From positions 248,001 through 312,000 of the forward strand of contig NZ_RBAH01000005.1 in the NCBI RefSeq assembly GCF_003626695.1: 64,000 bases of DNA, given 5' to 3'. Positions within the stretch are counted from its first letter, which is position 1, and the number at the start of each line of letters is the position of its first letter. This document shows positions 60,925 to 64,000 of this stretch, piece after piece. Origin of the DNA: Paenibacillus ginsengarvi. Lineage in GTDB: Bacteria > Bacillota > Bacilli > Paenibacillales > NBRC-103111. Under the pieces are notes generated by a model. It saw only the letters and a program-made list of their open reading frames with translations. It was not told the DNA's origin and did not search any database. Position numbers and translations under genes: made by a program.

Positions 60925-61437
60925 GTGAATGTCATCAGTCAATATGCAATTCCTTTTGCCATAATCGCGCTAGTCATCTATCGCCGTACGCGAAGAAGCA
61001 TCGGCTTCCAAAAGCTGTCCGTGCGCCGGATGAGAGTGCGGCTAATCTTTTTCTCCATCATCGCGCTGCTGCTGCTGGCGCTGGCCGCCACCCACCCGAT
61101 CATGCTGGTCGGCTATGCGGCAGGGATATTCGGCGGACTCGTGCTGGCCCGGTACGCGGCCCGGCACTTCGTGACCGAGACGAGGGGCGACGGGTTGTAT
61201 TACCGGACCCATATCTGGATCGAATCGACCGTTCTGGCGTTGTTCCTCGGCCGGATCGCGTATCGCTTTATCGAGATGGGCCTATCGCCGGCCGCTATGT
61301 CGAACGCAGCGCCTGACCCGGCCGCGATTGCCAAGGACCCGGTCACCGGAGCCGTATTGTTCATCATCATCGCTTATTACTTCGCTTATTATTTGTTTGT
61401 CATGCGCAGAGCGAGTCAGCTTGGCAGCCCATCCTGA
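60925..61437 (+). CDS. Multi-pass membrane protein of unknown function
   Basis: A 170-residue protein with about four to five membrane segments (QYAIPFAIIALVIY, LIFFSIIALLLLALAA, LVGYAAGIFGGLVLARY, TVLALFLGRIAYRFIEM and GAVLFIIIAYYFAYYLFV). A conserved-looking soluble loop (RHFVTETRGDGLYYRTHIWI) lies between segments 3 and 4. A relationship to DUF1453/CcdC-like proteins is possible but weak. The GTG at 60925 has GGAGG about ten bases upstream. Between 60746 and 60924 I see no gene. Confidence 0.65.
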   Translation: MNVISQYAIPFAIIALVIYRRTRRSIGFQKLSVRRMRVRLIFFSIIALLLLALAATHPIMLVGYAAGIFGGLVLARYAARHFVTETRGDGLYYRTHIWIESTVLALFLGRIAYRFIEMGLSPAAMSNAAPDPAAIAKDPVTGAVLFIIIAYYFAYYLFVMRRASQLGSPS

Positions 61438-61452
61438 CCGGCTGCGAACCGA

Positions 61453-61487
61453 GAGCCCGAGGCCTAGAAGCCCGGGTTCTTTTTTTT
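61453..61487 (+). terminator. Intrinsic terminator
   Basis: GAGCCCG-A-GGC pairs with GCC-CGGGTTC around CTAGAA, followed by eight T. Confidence 0.85.
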
Positions 61488-61627
61488 GTCGTGATAAGTG
61501 AATTCGGCCATTAACGGCAAAATCGGGTCATCCGGCCGGGCGATAGGAGCGGCCATCCGCTCTGCAAGCGGCATATAGATACAAGTGGGGGAACGAACGA
61601 TATCTCCAGAAAGGAGCTGGCTTTCGG

Positions 61628-62332
61628 ATGGGTCACCGAAACGGCAAGCTGACGCTTTCGATGATTGTTAAAAATGAAAGCGGGCGCTACTTGCAGCGCG
61701 CTCTCGAAACGCATAAGCCGTGGATCGACGAGGCGGTCATCATCGACGACGGCAGCACGGACGATACGGCGGCGATATGCGAAGCGGCCCTGGATGGCAT
61801 TCCGCTGACGATTATTCGCAATTCCGAATCCCGCTTCGCTAACGAAGTCGTCTTGCGCAAGCAGCAATGGGAGGTCACTGTCGCTACCGGACCGGACTGG
61901 ATCATCAATCTGGACGGCGACGAAATTTTCGAAGCCGGATTTGCCGCTCAGGTGGATGATATTGTGAGCGGGAAAGAGGACGCGGTCTATTTCCGCCTGT
62001 ACGATATGTGGAGCGAAACCCATTATCGCGACGATTTTTACTGGCGGGCGCATCATATGTTCCGGCCGTTCATGATCCGGTATAAGCCGGATATCCGCTA
62101 CGAATGGCTGGAGACGCCGCAGCATTGCGGCCGGTTCCCGGTAACGATCGGCCATTTCCCTTACCTCTGCCATCCGGCGCGGCTGAAGCATTACGGCTGG
62201 GCGCGTCCGGAGGATCGGAAGGCGAAGTACGAACGGTATATGCAGCTCGATCCCGGGTCCCGGTACGGCTGGAAGGAGCAGTATGACTCGATCATGGATG
62301 AGCGGCCGCATCTTGTTCCATGGGAGGAATAG
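61628..62332 (+). CDS. Family 2 glycosyltransferase
   Basis: A 234-residue GT-A enzyme with LTLSMIVKNESGRYLQRAL, VIIDDGSTDDTA and a metal-binding NLDGDE near residue 98. The length is at the short end for GT2, and no membrane segment is seen. LETPQHCGRFP is probably part of the acceptor site. The ATG follows AGAAAGGAGCTGG. The next two genes, a methyltransferase-like protein and a GT2-TPR enzyme, are in the same operon. Together they look like a further glycan group at the window edge. Confidence 0.85.
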   Translation: MGHRNGKLTLSMIVKNESGRYLQRALETHKPWIDEAVIIDDGSTDDTAAICEAALDGIPLTIIRNSESRFANEVVLRKQQWEVTVATGPDWIINLDGDEIFEAGFAAQVDDIVSGKEDAVYFRLYDMWSETHYRDDFYWRAHHMFRPFMIRYKPDIRYEWLETPQHCGRFPVTIGHFPYLCHPARLKHYGWARPEDRKAKYERYMQLDPGSRYGWKEQYDSIMDERPHLVPWEE

Positions 62333-62336
62333 AACG

Positions 62337-63038
62337 ATGCTAGTTCGAGATATCGAAAAAGGGCTGGGCGGTGCGGACCAGATTTCGTGGAATTACGGAC
62401 CGCCGCTGGATAACGGCGCTCTCGTCCATCTGTGCCGGCATATTGAGCCCGGTGACGCCCCGCTTTCCGTGCTGGAGCTCGGCGGCGGCCGCTCGACTTT
62501 CATGTGGCAGGCGATGCAGGAGCTCGGTCTGTTATCCGTAAACGTCCGGGTGCTGCTGCATGATCCCGCTGCCGCTGACGATCTGGCGAATCGAACGGGG
62601 GAAAGCGGAGTCGTGCACGTGCACCAGGCCGGTCTCAAGCAGATTACGGACGACGAATGGGAAAGTGTCTTCGCCGGCGGCGTCTCGGCGCCGGACATTT
62701 GGCCGGAGCTCGGCACCTCTGTTCCGCGGGAGCAGTATTACCATTACACGATCCGCAATACGTTCTACGACCAGGTAGACCTTCCGCTCGCCAGACACAG
62801 TGTGGATGTTCTGATTGCGGACGGTCCGCACGGAAACGGAAGATCGCTCGCTTACCCGTTGTTTGGCGCTTTGCTGAAGCCGGATGCGCTCGTGCTCGTT
62901 GACGATTTCGACCATTATCCGTTTCTGGCCGATCTGGGCCGCCTGTTTCGTTATCGCGAGTTGTACCGGGACATTGCAGGCGACAAGCGCTGGGCGCTCG
63001 TGAAGCTCCAAGGAATGGTACAGGGGAGGGAGCCCTAA
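62337..63038 (+). CDS. Class I methyltransferase-like protein
   Basis: A 233-residue protein with a Rossmann-like start (VLELGGGRSTFMWQAMQ) and a late strand pattern (VDVLIADGPHGNGRSLA, DALVLVDDFDHYP) of SAM-dependent enzymes. The middle 60 residues, between the first and third strands, are unusually long and lack a clear SAM-acidic motif. It may be an O-methyltransferase for the glycan made by its neighbours. The ATG follows GGGAGGAATAGAACG; the GT2 stop lies four bases before it. Confidence 0.6.
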   Translation: MLVRDIEKGLGGADQISWNYGPPLDNGALVHLCRHIEPGDAPLSVLELGGGRSTFMWQAMQELGLLSVNVRVLLHDPAAADDLANRTGESGVVHVHQAGLKQITDDEWESVFAGGVSAPDIWPELGTSVPREQYYHYTIRNTFYDQVDLPLARHSVDVLIADGPHGNGRSLAYPLFGALLKPDALVLVDDFDHYPFLADLGRLFRYRELYRDIAGDKRWALVKLQGMVQGREP

Positions 63039-63039
63039 G

Positions 63040-64000
63040 TTGATTACGATCAGCTTGTGCATGATTGTGAAAAATGAAGCGGAGGTGCTCGCCCGCTGCC
63101 TCGATTCGGTTCGCGGAATCGCCGACGAAATCGTCATCGTCGATACGGGCTCGACGGACGAGACGAAGAATATTGCCGCCGCTTACACCGACCGTATCTA
63201 CGATTTCGAATGGATCGACGATTTTGCCGCAGCCCGCAATTTCGCCTTTTCCAAAGCGAACGAGTTGTTTATTATGTGGCTTGATGCGGACGATGTGCTC
63301 GAGGAGACCGACCGGGAGAAGCTGAAACGGCTGAAGGAGACGCTTGACCCGGACACCGACAGCGTTATGATGCATTACCATCTCGGCTTTAACGCTAAGG
63401 GCGAGGTGACAAGCAGCCTGCGGCGCAACAGGCTGGTGAGGCGCGAACGCGGTTTTCGCTGGGTGGGACCGGTCCATGAACTGCTCGAGGTCAGCGGCAA
63501 AACGGTATACAGCGACATTGCCGTAACGCATAAAAAGGAAAGAAAACATACCGACCGGAACTTGCGCATTTACCGCAAACGGGCGGAGCGCGGCGAATCG
63601 TTTAATCCGCGGGATCTGTACTATTTCGCGAATGAATGGAAGGACAACGGCTATTATGCGGAGGCGGTGGACTATTACGAGCGCTTCCTGGCCACGAAGT
63701 TGGGCTGGAGCGAGGATAACTACGCCGCCTGCCTTAAGCTGGCCGATTGCTATGTCCGTCTGAACGATCGCCGCATGCAGGGGAGGTCGCTGCTCCGGTC
63801 ATTCGGCTATGGCAGGATGCGTGCGGAATCGTGCTGCCGAATGGGCGCCTACTTCATGGAGAAGGGCCGGCTGGAGCAGGCGGTTTTCTGGTATAAGGCG
63901 GCTACCCGGCTCGGCAGCCCGGACGGCATTACAAGCGCTGTCGAGCACGAGGCGTGGACGTGGCTACCGCATCTTCAGCTCTGCGTATGCTACGACCGGC
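63040..64000 (+). CDS. Family 2 glycosyltransferase with TPR repeats (cut by window end)
   Basis: At least 320 residues are visible and the 3' end is missing. Residues 1-220 are a GT2 domain (LCMIVKNEAEVLARCLDSV, VDTGSTDET, FIMWLDADDV, GPVHELLEV). Residues after about 225 are TPR-like helices (YAEAVDYYERFLA, LEQAVFWYKAATRLG). This arrangement is common in Gram-positive enzymes that glycosylate proteins, such as SunS-like and flagellin-type transferases. The TTG start lies two bases after the previous stop, with GGGGAGGG upstream. It probably glycosylates a peptide or protein (inference). Confidence 0.85.
   Translation, partial: MITISLCMIVKNEAEVLARCLDSVRGIADEIVIVDTGSTDETKNIAAAYTDRIYDFEWIDDFAAARNFAFSKANELFIMWLDADDVLEETDREKLKRLKETLDPDTDSVMMHYHLGFNAKGEVTSSLRRNRLVRRERGFRWVGPVHELLEVSGKTVYSDIAVTHKKERKHTDRNLRIYRKRAERGESFNPRDLYYFANEWKDNGYYAEAVDYYERFLATKLGWSEDNYAACLKLADCYVRLNDRRMQGRSLLRSFGYGRMRAESCCRMGAYFMEKGRLEQAVFWYKAATRLGSPDGITSAVEHEAWTWLPHLQLCVCYDR

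Noticed and set aside
1..64000. Mobile elements, prophage or tRNA/rRNA genes
   Set aside because: No transposase, integrase, phage structural gene, tRNA cloverleaf or rRNA segment was recognised.

Overview
The window is chromosomal DNA of moderately high GC from an endospore-forming Gram-positive, most likely a member of the Paenibacillaceae. The reasons are a complete gerA-type spore germination operon, strong AGGAGG-like ribosome binding sites, frequent TTG and GTG starts, T-rich intrinsic terminators, two chemoreceptors and a GntR/solute-binding fusion. No rRNA, tRNA, transposase, integrase or phage gene was seen.

Layout. (1) 0-9 kb: a sugar-nucleotide and glycosyltransferase block (GDP-fucose synthase-like Fcl, GT2, ManC, a GDP-4-keto-6-deoxymannose enzyme, and a GT4 with a strongly basic N-terminal tail), then two kinase-fold proteins, flanked by two DUF4214-type genes. 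(2) 9.3-13.7 kb: a compact operon with two PaaK-like adenylate-forming enzymes, a DAHP synthase with a chorismate mutase-like domain that has lost key residues, and a chorismate-lyase-like protein. It looks like a dedicated route to an activated 4-hydroxybenzoate-type acid. (3) 13.7-19.4 kb: three paralogous TPR proteins and several small basic or coiled-coil proteins of unknown function, interrupted by mtnK. (4) 19.5-41.6 kb: the main glycan region. It holds a double-GT4/DNRLRE fusion; galU, UDP-xylose synthase and ugd; a mirrored GT61-GT34-GT34-GT61 operon; a methyltransferase followed by four tandem GT4 paralogues and an AlgD-type GDP-mannose dehydrogenase; a GT2; a second methyltransferase; two more GT61 genes; and three small coiled-coil proteins. 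(5) 41.7-51.8 kb: two methyl-accepting chemotaxis proteins around a GntR/solute-binding fusion, then the germination operon. (6) 52-58 kb: an amino-sugar operon (two TIM-barrel isomerases, a Gfo/Idh/MocA oxidoreductase, a ceramidase-like/NagB-like fusion and NagA). (7) 58.4-64 kb: a three-repeat decayed type I-C-like CRISPR remnant, a DEAD-box helicase, two membrane-associated proteins, and the start of another GT2/methyltransferase/GT2-TPR group cut by the window end.

How it fits together. The window encodes enzymes for GDP-mannose, GDP-6-deoxyhexose, GDP-mannuronate, UDP-glucose, UDP-glucuronate and UDP-xylose, and at least 15 glycosyltransferases. It has no Wzx, Wzy, ABC exporter or polyprenyl-phosphate sugar transferase. 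Several of these operons, and the small-protein operons, are preceded by sequences resembling the sporulation sigma-K promoter (AC, about 17 bases, CATANNNT). The simplest reading, which is inference, is that much of the window makes a glycosylated spore surface layer in the mother-cell cytosol. The 4-hydroxybenzoate-like operon and the TPR/small-protein locus are the parts least explained by known systems.
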